Shown here: positions 34,985 through 44,458 of the stretch, piece by piece
Position numbering within the stretch: position 1 is the stretch's first letter
Layout: every line of letters begins with the position of its first letter
Assembly: GCF_000832985.1 (NCBI RefSeq)
Contig: NZ_CP009920.1
Coordinates: 1,922,001-1,986,000, forward strand
Source: Priestia megaterium NBRC 15308 = ATCC 14581
GTDB lineage: Bacteria; Bacillota; Bacilli; Bacillales; Bacillaceae_H
Reading direction: 5' to 3'
DNA length: 64,000 nucleotides
The notes under the pieces: generated by a model
What the model saw: the letters and a program-made list of their open reading frames with translations, nothing else
Database searches by the model: none
Told to the model about the DNA's origin: nothing
Made by a program: the position numbers and the translations under genes

Positions 34985-35690
34985 AACCTCTTAACACTCG
35001 AAGAAGAAACCTAGGTAATTCTAACTGACGCTTCCATCTCCATGGTTCTTTTAACAGTCGATAAAGCCACTCTAAACCAAACTTTTGAAAAACAGCAGGT
35101 GCTCGGTTCAATCGTCCTGAAATAACATCGAACGAGCCCCCTACGCCTTGATAAACAGAAGGATTAAGTTTCTCTTTATGAGCAATAATCCAATTTTCTT
35201 GGGCTGGACTGCCTAAAGCCACAAAAACAATTTCTGCTCCTGAATCATTAATCGTACGTTCAATGACTTCTTCATTTTTTTCATAGCCATTTAATGTTCC
35301 AACAATTAAAATCCCTGGAAACATCTCTTCCAACTTAGCTTTGGCTTCATCTGCAATTCCAGGCTTGGCTCCGTATAAAAAAATCCTTTTACCGTTATTC
35401 GTTGCTTCTTTACACAGCTTCAGCATCATATCAATACCCGTTACACGCTCACGAATACGTCCCTTTTTGAGCTTTGAAGCTAAAATCACACCGATTCCAT
35501 CTGGAATTTGATAAGTCGCTTGATTTAATAGTGACTTTAATTCCCTGTCTTCTTGTGCTTTCATAATTTTTTCAGGGTTGATTGCTACAATAAATGATTT
35601 TCGGCCTTTATCTATATCCTGAAGTAACTTTACCGCTAGCTCATCGTACGTGTCGCTACAAACGTCTATTCCTAAGATGTTTTCCTTCAT
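34983..35690 (-). CDS. tagA: WecG/TagA-family N-acetylmannosaminyltransferase
   Basis: Transfers ManNAc from UDP-ManNAc to the GlcNAc-lipid made by TagO, completing the disaccharide linkage unit of wall teichoic acid. 235 residues, peripheral membrane. Family blocks: AINPEKIMKAQED, IPDGIGVILASKLKKGR with RVTGIDMM, FLYGAKPG, and FVALGSPAQENWI; the basic C-terminal tail (EWLYRLLKEPWRWKRQLE) contacts the membrane. It is next in the wall polymer cluster to the UDP-ManNAc dehydrogenase gene. Confidence 0.93.
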   Translation of the reverse strand: MKENILGIDVCSDTYDELAVKLLQDIDKGRKSFIVAINPEKIMKAQEDRELKSLLNQATYQIPDGIGVILASKLKKGRIRERVTGIDMMLKLCKEATNNGKRIFLYGAKPGIADEAKAKLEEMFPGILIVGTLNGYEKNEEVIERTINDSGAEIVFVALGSPAQENWIIAHKEKLNPSVYQGVGGSFDVISGRLNRAPAVFQKFGLEWLYRLLKEPWRWKRQLELPRFLLRVLRG

Positions 35691-35729
35691 TAAATCACCC
35701 GTATGTTGATTTTTTAGTTTTTTACAAAC

Positions 35730-35757
35730 GAAAGACAGGCTGTTCAGCCCGTCTTTT
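35730..35757 (-). terminator. Hairpin after the UDP-ManNAc dehydrogenase gene
   Basis: Stem AAAGACGGGCT/AGCCTGTCTTT (one mismatch) on the minus strand between the dehydrogenase gene and tagA. Confidence 0.75.
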
Positions 35758-37040
35758 TATAAAGTAGAAACTTTTGAATCACCAAGTAACACTACGTCAA
35801 AGCCTGCTCCTTTCCATTGATCACGCTGAATGCAGTTTTTCGTATCAAAAATAACTTTTGTACGCATGTGATTTTCAACAGCTGATGGAAGAAGCTCTTT
35901 GAACTCATTATGATCTGTTAAAATAAGAATCACATCCGCATGTGCAACAGCTTCATCCAAACTTTGCGTCTGACGTTCGATTTTATTCTCTTTGATATGA
36001 GGATCAAATGCTGTGTAATCAACGCCCAGCTTTTCTAAATGATGAAGTACATCTGTTGATGGACTTTCACGCATATCGTCAATATTTCCTTTAAAAGCTA
36101 AACCTAAAACAGCTACACGTCCATGTTGAATGCCCTTTTCATCTAGTAGGCTTTTCGTTTTCAATGCTGTATATTCAGGCATTGAATCATTTGTATGACG
36201 AGAAAGAGAAATAATTTTTGCCAGTTCTGGCTGAAGCTCCGTTAAGAACCAAGGGTCAACAGCAATACAGTGGCCGCCTACACCAGGACCTGGTAAATGA
36301 ATGTTTACACGCGGATGATAGTTCGCTAACTTAATCGCTTCCCACGCGTTTACACCAATTTTTTCACTGATTTTTGCCAGCTCATTTGCAAACGCAATGT
36401 TCACATCACGATATGTGTTTTCGATTACTTTCACCATTTCAGCTGTTGTAGCATCCGTTACGTGAATATTTCCTTTTACAAATGTTTTATAAAGCTCAAC
36501 AGTCAAACGACTAGACTCTTCGTTAATACCACCGACAATCCGGTCATTATTGACTAATTCCTCAAATACTTTTCCTGGAATAACGCGTTCAGGTGAATGA
36601 GAAACAAATAACTCACTGCCTAATTCTAAACCAGTTTCTTTTAGCACAGGTAGCATAACGTCTTCTACTGTACGCGGAGGAACTGTGGATTCTAAAATTA
36701 CTAAATTTCCTTTACGAACGTAAGGAACAATCGATTTTGTCGCTTCTCGAACATAGTTCAAGTTTGCCGTTTTATCTTCATTAATTGGTGATGGTACAGC
36801 AATAATAAAAATATCCGCCTCTTCAGCTGTTGTGCCTACCGTGAAGTGTCCGTTGTCAACTGCTGATTCTAAACGTTCTTGTAAGCCGTTTTCTTCTATA
36901 TGAAGTTGCTTATTTTTAATTAATTCTACTGCTTTTTGATTTACGTCGACACCATGTACATATAAGCCGTGATTGGCAAACATAACAGCTGTCGGTAAAC
37001 CTATATATCCTAAACCAACTACACACAATTTCTTTGTCAT
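35757..37040 (-). CDS. wecC: UDP-N-acetyl-D-mannosamine dehydrogenase, WecC type
   Basis: NAD-dependent enzyme that oxidises UDP-ManNAc twice to UDP-ManNAc uronic acid. 427 residues: Rossmann start VVGLGYIGLPTAVMFANHG, STVPP near 119, the block FANELAKISEKIGVNAWE, catalytic Cys258 in GPGVGGHCIAVDPWF and a C-terminal UDP-binding domain with GLAFKGNIDDMRESPS. The GGHCIAVDPW motif is that of WecC rather than of UDP-glucose dehydrogenases (GGSCFPKD). It implies a ManNAcA-containing polysaccharide. AAAGGAG precedes the ATG. Confidence 0.9.
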   Translation of the reverse strand: MTKKLCVVGLGYIGLPTAVMFANHGLYVHGVDVNQKAVELIKNKQLHIEENGLQERLESAVDNGHFTVGTTAEEADIFIIAVPSPINEDKTANLNYVREATKSIVPYVRKGNLVILESTVPPRTVEDVMLPVLKETGLELGSELFVSHSPERVIPGKVFEELVNNDRIVGGINEESSRLTVELYKTFVKGNIHVTDATTAEMVKVIENTYRDVNIAFANELAKISEKIGVNAWEAIKLANYHPRVNIHLPGPGVGGHCIAVDPWFLTELQPELAKIISLSRHTNDSMPEYTALKTKSLLDEKGIQHGRVAVLGLAFKGNIDDMRESPSTDVLHHLEKLGVDYTAFDPHIKENKIERQTQSLDEAVAHADVILILTDHNEFKELLPSAVENHMRTKVIFDTKNCIQRDQWKGAGFDVVLLGDSKVSTL

Positions 37041-37285
37041 TGCAGAAAATCTCCTTTATATGACATGCTTAATAAATAAAACCTATCTGATATTATATCG
37101 AAAAATGTCATTTCATGATAGCATTTATATAAAAACATGAAATAATTTCTTGTACTTATTATTATGTAACATTTTATGAGAATTCATCAATAAACGATAT
37201 AACCATCTTTTGTACAACGAGCTCTAACCCAAAAGAACTATTGAAAATCTCCTTGATTCCCAATAGTTCCCCTAGTAAATATATT

Positions 37286-38170
37286 TTACATATGCCCTTC
37301 TTTTTCGACAATTTCTCTAAAATAGCTCACTAACTCTTCTCGCAGCGGTTCTCTTTGCAGAGCTAAATCAATTGTTGCTTTAATGAATCCAAATTTATCT
37401 CCAACATCATAACGTTTTCCTTCGAAATAATAAGCAAGAACACGTTGAAATTCATTCAGGCGTAAAATAGCATCTGTTAATTGAATTTCTCCTCCTGCGC
37501 CAATCTCTTCTCTGCTTAAGATATCAAAAATTTCCGGTGTTAAAATATAGCGCCCCATAATTGCATAGCCAGAAGGGGCCTCTTCTGGATTCGGTTTTTC
37601 AACGAGCGTTTCTACGTCTAATAATCCTTTTTCAAGAGGCTCTCCTTTAGGACCTACAATTCCGTACTTTGAAGTTTCTTTCCTAGGCACCTCCTGTACA
37701 CCAACTACAGCGCATTCATATTTTTCGTATACGTTCATTAACTGTTTCAAACAAGGTGTTTCTGATTGAACTACATCATCGCCTAGCATAACAGCAAAAG
37801 GTTCATCTCCGATAAAACTTCTTGCACAGTGAATGGCATGACCTAACCCTTTAGGTTCCTTTTGACGAATGTAGTGAACATTAGCCAAATTCGAAATCCC
37901 CTGCACTTCTTCGAGCATGTCCCACTTTTCCTTTGCGGCTAATGTTTCTTCTAACTCATATGATTTATCAAAATGGTCTTCGATTGCTCGTTTTCCGCGA
38001 CCGCTTACAATTAAAATATCTTCAATACCTGATGCTACTGCTTCTTCCACAATGTATTGAATCGTTGGTTTATCTACAATTGGCAACATTTCTTTAGGCT
38101 GTGCTTTTGTAGCCGGCAAAAAGCGTGTCCCTAATCCAGCTGCTGGAATAATAGCTTTACGAATTTCCAC
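37286..38170 (-). CDS. gtaB: UTP-glucose-1-phosphate uridylyltransferase GtaB
   Basis: Makes UDP-glucose for teichoic acid glucosylation, glycolipid anchor and other polymers. 294 residues: the nucleotide-binding motif [20 protein letters not shown] (8-27), [16 protein letters not shown], the LGDDVV active-site region near 110 and [11 protein letters not shown] near 172. GTG start at 38170 nine bases after AGGAGG. Ends about 245 bp before the wecC start. Confidence 0.95.
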   Translation of the reverse strand: MEIRKAIIPAAGLGTRFLPATKAQPKEMLPIVDKPTIQYIVEEAVASGIEDILIVSGRGKRAIEDHFDKSYELEETLAAKEKWDMLEEVQGISNLANVHYIRQKEPKGLGHAIHCARSFIGDEPFAVMLGDDVVQSETPCLKQLMNVYEKYECAVVGVQEVPRKETSKYGIVGPKGEPLEKGLLDVETLVEKPNPEEAPSGYAIMGRYILTPEIFDILSREEIGAGGEIQLTDAILRLNEFQRVLAYYFEGKRYDVGDKFGFIKATIDLALQREPLREELVSYFREIVEKEGHM

Positions 38171-38411
38171 TTACTTTTCCTCCTGTCAATGTCAATCGTG
38201 CTTATTGGTTATAGTATAGTAAGTCTGCGATTGAGTATGTACACAAAGTCATGTTGAATCCATTTCTTTTTATAAAGAGTCATGTTGGATTCTGCTTTAT
38301 CATAACAAAAGATTTTGTATAATTCTATTTTTATCATTTATAATGAAAAGAAAATTAATCAATTATAAATATAATTTTATGCTCCACTTATGTATAGAAA
38401 GGAATGGGATT

Positions 38412-39974
38412 ATGAGTTCGTTTTCAGATCACTTACAGCACCAATTTATACATCATTTCCCGTACAGTGATGTACGCTATCGCATGAATGCCCAAGCAGG
38501 GCTAGACCTTTACCGTACCCATTCATTCTTCATTTTGCACAATGATGAACAGATATTAAATGTTAAAATCGATTCGTTTTATGTGGAACTAAACAAGCAG
38601 CTGCTCCCTGAAAGTACCTGTTCTTGTCAGCATAACGGATTTTGTGAACACTGCTTTGCAGCGTTTTTTTATATGTACTCATTAATAGAACCGCTTGCGC
38701 CCCTATTCAAAGAATGGCGAAACCATGAAAAAGCAGCTTTGACTATGCTATCTGCCAAACAAGTGTTAAAAAAGCCGAAGGCAACTTTTCAAGAGTGGAG
38801 ACAAACTTTTGAGGAGCAGTATACGCTTTTTATGCAGGGGCGGAACGAAAATGACCGTTCCATTTATCATGAATATTATCAGTACTATTACCGTGCTTTA
38901 GTGAAAAAGGCTCCTGAGCACCCATTGCTTTATGCTTTATTTTGTATGTATGGAGGGGTTCATACATTCTATAAACTATCAGCTCAATTACAGGCACATC
39001 AGCTTTCTACTAACATCGAGGAATCATTCGTATATAGTCACGTCTACAAAATAACAAATGAAATTTATGCTACCGCTGATTCATTAAAGCAAATGAAATA
39101 CGATGGAGATGCATTATCTATTATAGAGGATAGCATTCCATACATCCGAGAATTATTGCATAAAGATATGCCTTTACAATATGAACGTATTGAGATTTAT
39201 CGCGTTATTTGGCAAAAAATCTTCACGTTAGAAAAGTGGCGAAAAACTGAGGAAAGCAAATTAAAAGCTAAGTACGGTTCTTTTATAAACAATACAGCTC
39301 TTTCCTATCTTTTATTCCTTCAAGAAAAAGATGGGGAAGCAAAAGAACGTTTGAGCGATGAAACACTACAAACAATTCCCTATCTTATTCCTTGGTTAAA
39401 TGATTTATTGCATGAAAAAGAAACTGACCGCTTTGCTCAGTGGGGCTCTTATATAATGACCTATATAGGAGATTACGTACGCACCGTTCCGGCTACTTAT
39501 CAAGGAAGCCGAAACATGGTCTCCATGATTGTAAATTTATTTCAGCACTATAAAGACTTAACGAACGAGCAAACTTTGTATATTGAAGCATTGCAAACAT
39601 TACTTCCCTATAGTTTTATTGAATACAGTGATTTTCTATATGCTTCTGACCAATTGAAAAAGTGGGTTGAATTACAGGTGCTTCTTCAATATGACAGCAT
39701 CAAATATGACGAGCAAACGATAGAAGCCTTAAAACAAAAAGATGAAAAGCTGGTTATTCCTCTTTATCATCAAATGATCTCAAAGCTGATTTATGAAAAA
39801 AAGAAAAGCAGTTACCAAGAAGCCTATATCTACTTACAAGAATTAAAGAGACTTTATCTACAAATGAATCGCTCTCTACTATGGGAACATTATATGAAAG
39901 AATTAGCGATAAAAACAAAGAAACAGCGCTCGTTTCAACAACTATTAGAAAAAGGAGATTTACTGAATGTTTGA
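38412..39974 (+). CDS. ywqB: SWIM zinc finger protein, YwqB-like
   Basis: A 520-residue cytosolic protein with a SWIM zinc finger CSCQHNGFCEH (Cys70, Cys72, Cys78, His80; pattern CxCx5CxH) near the N-terminus and a long helical remainder without recognised motifs. SWIM domains bind DNA or proteins and often pair with SNF2 helicases. It overlaps the downstream helicase gene by eight bases, so the two are coupled. The ATG at 38412 follows AAAGGA; the longer open frame from 38343 has no ribosome site. B. subtilis has a similar ywqA/ywqB pair of unclear function. Confidence 0.85.
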   Translation: MSSFSDHLQHQFIHHFPYSDVRYRMNAQAGLDLYRTHSFFILHNDEQILNVKIDSFYVELNKQLLPESTCSCQHNGFCEHCFAAFFYMYSLIEPLAPLFKEWRNHEKAALTMLSAKQVLKKPKATFQEWRQTFEEQYTLFMQGRNENDRSIYHEYYQYYYRALVKKAPEHPLLYALFCMYGGVHTFYKLSAQLQAHQLSTNIEESFVYSHVYKITNEIYATADSLKQMKYDGDALSIIEDSIPYIRELLHKDMPLQYERIEIYRVIWQKIFTLEKWRKTEESKLKAKYGSFINNTALSYLLFLQEKDGEAKERLSDETLQTIPYLIPWLNDLLHEKETDRFAQWGSYIMTYIGDYVRTVPATYQGSRNMVSMIVNLFQHYKDLTNEQTLYIEALQTLLPYSFIEYSDFLYASDQLKKWVELQVLLQYDSIKYDEQTIEALKQKDEKLVIPLYHQMISKLIYEKKKSSYQEAYIYLQELKRLYLQMNRSLLWEHYMKELAIKTKKQRSFQQLLEKGDLLNV

Positions 39975-42597
39975 TTTGTTCCATTTAACACTTGAAGTCG
40001 AACCTGTACACGGTGACTTTTTTCTCTACTGTGTATCACCTAGCGGCCAAATTTTGCTCCCTGATACATGGAAAGATGCGCTGTTTCTATGGCATGAACA
40101 GACCTATTACGGAAGCGAAGCCACACAGGTTGAGATTAATGGAAAAAAAGGAATTCTTCTTTCTGCATGGCAAATGTTCACTTTCATACAATTACCTATT
40201 CAACAGCATGTGTTGAAACCGGCTTTGTCCGCTTCAGCGGAAGCTTATCAGCAAATTGCAATCGATATGACAAAGAGGATTATCCAAGGGAAATTTCATT
40301 CTCTTCCTTTAAAAAAACAAATGACTGGATCGCTTTCACAAGCTGATGAGCAAGAGTGGCGAGCACAAATTAAAGAGAGCCTATTAAAAAAGGAAGGAAA
40401 GGACTTTTTAATAAGCATAGAAGGCGAGAGCTATAATCCTCCCTTTGACCTTTCATTGCGTATTGTAGAGCCAACGACCGATGGAGATGTATGGACGGCT
40501 GAAACATTCGTGATTCCCCACGATGAAGCCAAAGAACCTTTTATACTGGGAAGAATGCTTCCTAAAGAGTGGAATCACTACGAATCATATATCGCTTATG
40601 AACACGAGCGATGGAAAGCATTGGCTCCTACTTTATACCAAAAAGGAGCGTTTATTCAGTCTGTCCTAACAGATGAGGAAGTATGGGAATTTCTAACTCA
40701 AGATAGTGCAGCATTGATTAAACAAGGTGTCTCTATCCATTTGCCAAGTTGGTGGGAATCATTAAAAAAAGCCACCATAAAAGTATCTGGTACTATAGAA
40801 AATACTTCATCTGCATTGTTTGGTAAACAAGCTATCAGCAGCTTCCGCTGGTCATTTTCTATTGGCGATCAAACTTTCTCAGAAGAAGAGTTTCGGAAAT
40901 TAGTCGAACAAAAACGCCGATTATTATCTATTAGCGGACAGTGGATTCAACTGGATTCTAGATTAATTAAACAAGCGCAGAAAATTGTTAAAGAAGCTAG
41001 TAAAAAAGGCGTCTCAATTCATGAAATTTTAAAAACAAAGCTAACCTACATGGCAGACAGTAAAACCGATGAAGAAGAGGTAAAAGTTGAGTTCCAACTC
41101 CCCGCTTCCTTTCAATCATTTATTACATCCTTAACGGATTTAGAACGGCTGCCGGAAGTGCTGCCTCCCTCTGAATTTAAAGGTGCATTAAGACCTTATC
41201 AGCAGCAAGGTTTGAATTGGCTCATGTTTTTGAGAAAGTTTAACTTAGGAGGATGTCTAGCAGATGACATGGGGCTAGGTAAAACCATTCAATTAATTAG
41301 TTATTTAACAAATATTCATCCGTTACATAGCTCTCCTTCTCTTATCGTTTGCCCAACTTCTTTAATTGGAAACTGGGAAAAAGAATTACAGAAATTTGCC
41401 CCTTCTCTTCGTGTTCATGTTCATTACGGGCCGAAAAGAACCAACGGATACGCATTTGAGAAGATATGTGAAAGTACTGACGTTGTGATCACGACTTATC
41501 AAGTTGCTCTTTTGGATGTCGAATTGTTGAAAGGGTTTATGTGGAACAGCATTTCCTTAGACGAAGCACAACATGTTAAAAACCCGCAGACTAAACAGGC
41601 GAGAGCCATCCGTCAGCTGCAAGGAAGACACAAAATTGCGCTTACTGGAACTCCAATTGAAAACCGTCTGCTGGAACTATGGTCATTATTTGAATTCATC
41701 AATCCTGGTTATTTAGGAACAATTAATTCATTTAAAAACCGATTTGTAGCAGGTATTGAAAAAGGCGAGAAACCTGAACGAACTGTTGAGCTTAAAGCAC
41801 TCATTCAGCCTTTTTTATTGAGAAGAACGAAACAAGATAAAAACATCGCCCGCTCACTGCCTGATAAACAAGAACAAAAAGAATATATCCCGCTGACAGC
41901 GGAACAAGCTTCACTTTACCAGGAGCTAGTTCAAGGAATGTTTCAAGAAACAGAGGAAAAAACAGGATTTGAACGAAAAGGCATAATTTTGCAAACACTA
42001 AATAAGCTAAAATTATTATGCAACCATCCAGCTTTGTACTTAAAGGAAAGTGCAGCTAAACAAACGGTACGGCGATCTCATAAAAGTGAAAAAATTATTG
42101 AACTCGTAGAGAGCATTCGCACACAGCAAGAAAGCTGTTTAATCTTTACTCAGTATATTGAAACAGGACTCATGCTGCAAAGAACCTTAGAAAAAGAAAT
42201 CAACGAGCCGGTTTTATTCCTCCACGGAAGTTTGTCAAAAGAACAACGAGATGAAATGGTTGCTCAATTTCAAGCAAGGAACAAAGCCATCTTTATCCTT
42301 TCTCTTCGCGCAGGTGGAACTGGATTGAATTTAACAGCTGCAAATCACGTTATTCATTTTGACCGATGGTGGAACCCAGCTGTTGAAAACCAAGCAACCG
42401 ATCGCGCCCATCGAATTGGGCAGAATAAATTTGTTCATGTTCATAAGTTTATTACAAGAGGAACGATTGAAGAAAAAATTGATGAAGTGATCAATCAAAA
42501 ACAACATCTAAACAATGAACTCATACAAGGAGATCAATGGGTAACAGAACTTTCTAATAAAGAACTACAAGAGCTTCTTGCATACAGAAATGAATAA
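39967..42597 (+). CDS. ywqA: SNF2-family DNA-dependent ATPase/helicase, YwqA-like
   Basis: An 876-residue Swi2/Snf2-type translocase. The N-terminal 400 residues hold a bacterial SNF2-associated domain; the helicase core starts near 415 with LRPYQQQGLNWL, Walker A ADDMGLGKT near 432, the DEAQH box near 531, LTGTPIEN near 558, and the second RecA domain with LSLRAGGTGLNL and the RAHRIGQ motif near 814. Substrate and role (chromatin remodelling, repair or transcription) are unknown. Its start lies inside the end of the SWIM gene. Confidence 0.93.
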   Translation: MFDLFHLTLEVEPVHGDFFLYCVSPSGQILLPDTWKDALFLWHEQTYYGSEATQVEINGKKGILLSAWQMFTFIQLPIQQHVLKPALSASAEAYQQIAIDMTKRIIQGKFHSLPLKKQMTGSLSQADEQEWRAQIKESLLKKEGKDFLISIEGESYNPPFDLSLRIVEPTTDGDVWTAETFVIPHDEAKEPFILGRMLPKEWNHYESYIAYEHERWKALAPTLYQKGAFIQSVLTDEEVWEFLTQDSAALIKQGVSIHLPSWWESLKKATIKVSGTIENTSSALFGKQAISSFRWSFSIGDQTFSEEEFRKLVEQKRRLLSISGQWIQLDSRLIKQAQKIVKEASKKGVSIHEILKTKLTYMADSKTDEEEVKVEFQLPASFQSFITSLTDLERLPEVLPPSEFKGALRPYQQQGLNWLMFLRKFNLGGCLADDMGLGKTIQLISYLTNIHPLHSSPSLIVCPTSLIGNWEKELQKFAPSLRVHVHYGPKRTNGYAFEKICESTDVVITTYQVALLDVELLKGFMWNSISLDEAQHVKNPQTKQARAIRQLQGRHKIALTGTPIENRLLELWSLFEFINPGYLGTINSFKNRFVAGIEKGEKPERTVELKALIQPFLLRRTKQDKNIARSLPDKQEQKEYIPLTAEQASLYQELVQGMFQETEEKTGFERKGIILQTLNKLKLLCNHPALYLKESAAKQTVRRSHKSEKIIELVESIRTQQESCLIFTQYIETGLMLQRTLEKEINEPVLFLHGSLSKEQRDEMVAQFQARNKAIFILSLRAGGTGLNLTAANHVIHFDRWWNPAVENQATDRAHRIGQNKFVHVHKFITRGTIEEKIDEVINQKQHLNNELIQGDQWVTELSNKELQELLAYRNE

Positions 42598-42629
42598 GAA
42601 AAATTATAAAATGTGTTACAACTTTACTG

Positions 42630-42664
42630 AAAAGAGGACTTTTTTACTTGTCCTCTTTTTTTAT
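42630..42664 (+). terminator. Terminator of the SWIM-SNF2 unit
   Basis: Stem AAAAGAGGAC/GTCCTCTTTT followed by T residues. Confidence 0.85.
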
Positions 42665-42720
42665 TAGATCATTCGACACAAAAAAATAAGTGTAAATCAT
42701 TATCCAGCTACTTATAAAGA

Positions 42721-42752
42721 TACAAAAAACGCAATAAATAGCGTTTTTTGTA
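42721..42752. terminator. Second hairpin upstream of the LysM hydrolase
   Basis: A perfect 12-bp stem TACAAAAAACGC/GCGTTTTTTGTA with loop of 8. The T run is inside the stem, so it can work in both directions. Confidence 0.6.
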
Positions 42753-42894
42753 TAAAAAGGTATTTTTATAGAGAAAAAGACCCTTTACTTTCTCTTTAAA
42801 TTCCAGCATATTTATACATATAATATTTTTGTAATTTAATAGACATATTGGAAAAATAAATATGAAACATTTACATAATTAGGGGGATTTATTA

Positions 42895-43941
42895 ATGAAA
42901 AAAAGGCAGCTCGCTTTATCTCTAGGCGCCATTGTTGGCGGGACATTCTTATATCACGCTTCAGCTGAAGCATCTGCTTCAACTGTTCAAGTGAAAGCTG
43001 GAGATACACTTTGGTCATTATCTACCAAATACCATACAACGGTAGAAGCTTTAAAAAGCGTAAATAAGTTATCTTCAAATACAATTCACATAGGACAAAC
43101 GTTATCGATTCCTTCTGCTTCAACCTCTCAACCATCTAATAAGGAAGAACAGCCTTCAGCTCCTTCTACTGGTTCGACATATAAAGTTCAAAGCGGCGAT
43201 ACCCTTTGGAAAGTTGCTACTCGTTTTAATATGAGCGTAGAAGAATTAAAACGTTTGAACGCTCTTTCTTCTAACATTATCTATATTAACCAAACGTTAA
43301 AAGTAAATGGAAGCAATAGCGCATCGACTCCAACTACGAGTAAACCAGCAGAAACTCCTTCTAAGGATGCAAATGGAACTTACAAAGTTCAGCGTGGAGA
43401 TAGCCTATCTAAAATAGCTTCGACATTTCACATGAGCGTGAGTGAGCTAAAACAAATAAACGGATTAACGTCTAATACGATTTATGTAAATCAACAATTA
43501 AAGGTATCAAAAAGCAGCGAAACAACTACGCCAACAACAAAACCAAGTACATCCACACCTTCAACTTCTAACGGAACATTAAATGTATCGCAAATGATTT
43601 CAGAGGCAAAACGTTATATAGGTGTTCCTTACAAATGGGGTGGCACAACTCCTTCTGGTTTTGACTGCAGCGGATTCATTTATTACGTAACGAAACAACA
43701 AATTTCTACAACGCGCTATACGACGGCTGGTTATTGGAGGGTATCAACACCCGTCAGTAATCCACAGCCTGGAGACTTAGTGTTTTTTAATACATATTCT
43801 AGCGGTCCTACACATATGGGCATTTACCTTGGTAATCGTCAATTTATTCATGCTGGATCTTCTACGGGTGTAACCATTGCAAGCTTAGATAACAGCTACT
43901 GGAGCAAGCGCTACTTAGGTGCAAAAAGATTTTCTAAATAA
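42895..43941 (+). CDS. Secreted LysM-NlpC/P60 D,L-endopeptidase (LytE/CwlS-like)
   Basis: Cell wall hydrolase cutting the D-Glu-mDAP bond of peptidoglycan stem peptides. 348 residues: signal peptide (about 1-27, cleavage after ASAEA), three LysM repeats (about 28-72, 97-140, 161-204; each with the VxxGDTLW/SL core), Ser/Thr/Pro-rich linkers, and a C-terminal NlpC/P60 domain with catalytic Cys in GFDCSGFIYY (about 258), His in THMGIYLG (about 304) and a third residue in FIHAGSS. Similar to LytE, LytF and CwlS; the exact orthologue is not decidable here. GGGGG precedes the ATG. Confidence 0.93.
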   Translation: MKKRQLALSLGAIVGGTFLYHASAEASASTVQVKAGDTLWSLSTKYHTTVEALKSVNKLSSNTIHIGQTLSIPSASTSQPSNKEEQPSAPSTGSTYKVQSGDTLWKVATRFNMSVEELKRLNALSSNIIYINQTLKVNGSNSASTPTTSKPAETPSKDANGTYKVQRGDSLSKIASTFHMSVSELKQINGLTSNTIYVNQQLKVSKSSETTTPTTKPSTSTPSTSNGTLNVSQMISEAKRYIGVPYKWGGTTPSGFDCSGFIYYVTKQQISTTRYTTAGYWRVSTPVSNPQPGDLVFFNTYSSGPTHMGIYLGNRQFIHAGSSTGVTIASLDNSYWSKRYLGAKRFSK

Positions 43942-43981
43942 TTGATAGAAGCTGAAACAAAAGTATTTTAGTTGAAGGAAG

Positions 43982-44032
43982 ACCCGAACGAGTTTGATTC
44001 TTGATGAAGAATCAAACTCGTTCGGGTTTTTT
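43982..44032 (+). terminator. Strong terminator after the LysM hydrolase
   Basis: A perfect 21-bp stem starting ACCCGAACGAGTTTGATTCTT, loop GATG, followed by TTTTTTC. Confidence 0.95.
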
Positions 44033-44350
44033 CATTGGTAGGGTGGAAGTAGTTTTCATATATGTAGGGAGGGCAAAGCGAAGACTCCTGCGAGAAAAGC
44101 AGAATAGATGATCCCGCGCGCAAGTGACGAGGAGGCTCATCAGCCGTCCGCGGAAAGCGAAGCCTTGCACGGAAATCAACAGTGGTTTAACAAATGATCC
44201 ATACTAGCTCATCCCATTTGTTTGTCTTTAGATTGCATTAATTCAGTTATGTCTCAATCTCTTATATACAGAAAAAAACCGTTAAATGATTTAACGGCTG
44301 AAATAGAGGAATAGTTCGGGGATAGTGAATACTTTAATTTTCTCTCTTGA
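44033..44350. other. Intergenic region between the LysM hydrolase and ssbB
   Basis: No ORF. It contains the Bacillaceae-type repeat (44074-44182) and a small hairpin CCGTTAAAtgaTTTAACGG at about 44279-44297. A purine-rich stretch follows. Confidence 0.6.
44074..44182 (+). repeat. Bacillaceae intergenic repeat element
   Basis: The sequence contains GCGAAGACTCCTGCG, GACGAGGAGGCTCA, GCGGAAAGCGAAGCC and GGAAATCAACAG in that order. I recognise this as a degenerate copy of a roughly 110-130 bp GC-rich noncoding repeat that occurs many times in Bacillus and Geobacillus genomes. Its higher GC than the surroundings is clear. Function is unknown to me; copy number cannot be judged in this window. Confidence 0.75.
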
Positions 44351-44405
44351 GAACATAGAAAGAGCCTTGCTCTTAAAAAGGATCTATCTTCTATTATGAT
44401 AGATA
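44351..44405 (-). terminator. Hairpins after ssbB
   Basis: AAGAGCaagGCTCTT followed by TCT on the minus strand, with a second hairpin ATCTATC/GATAGAT just before it. Confidence 0.6.
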
Positions 44406-44458
44406 AGAGGAATTAAAACCTTAGCTGAACTAATCACCCCCTTTCATACTAGATAACT

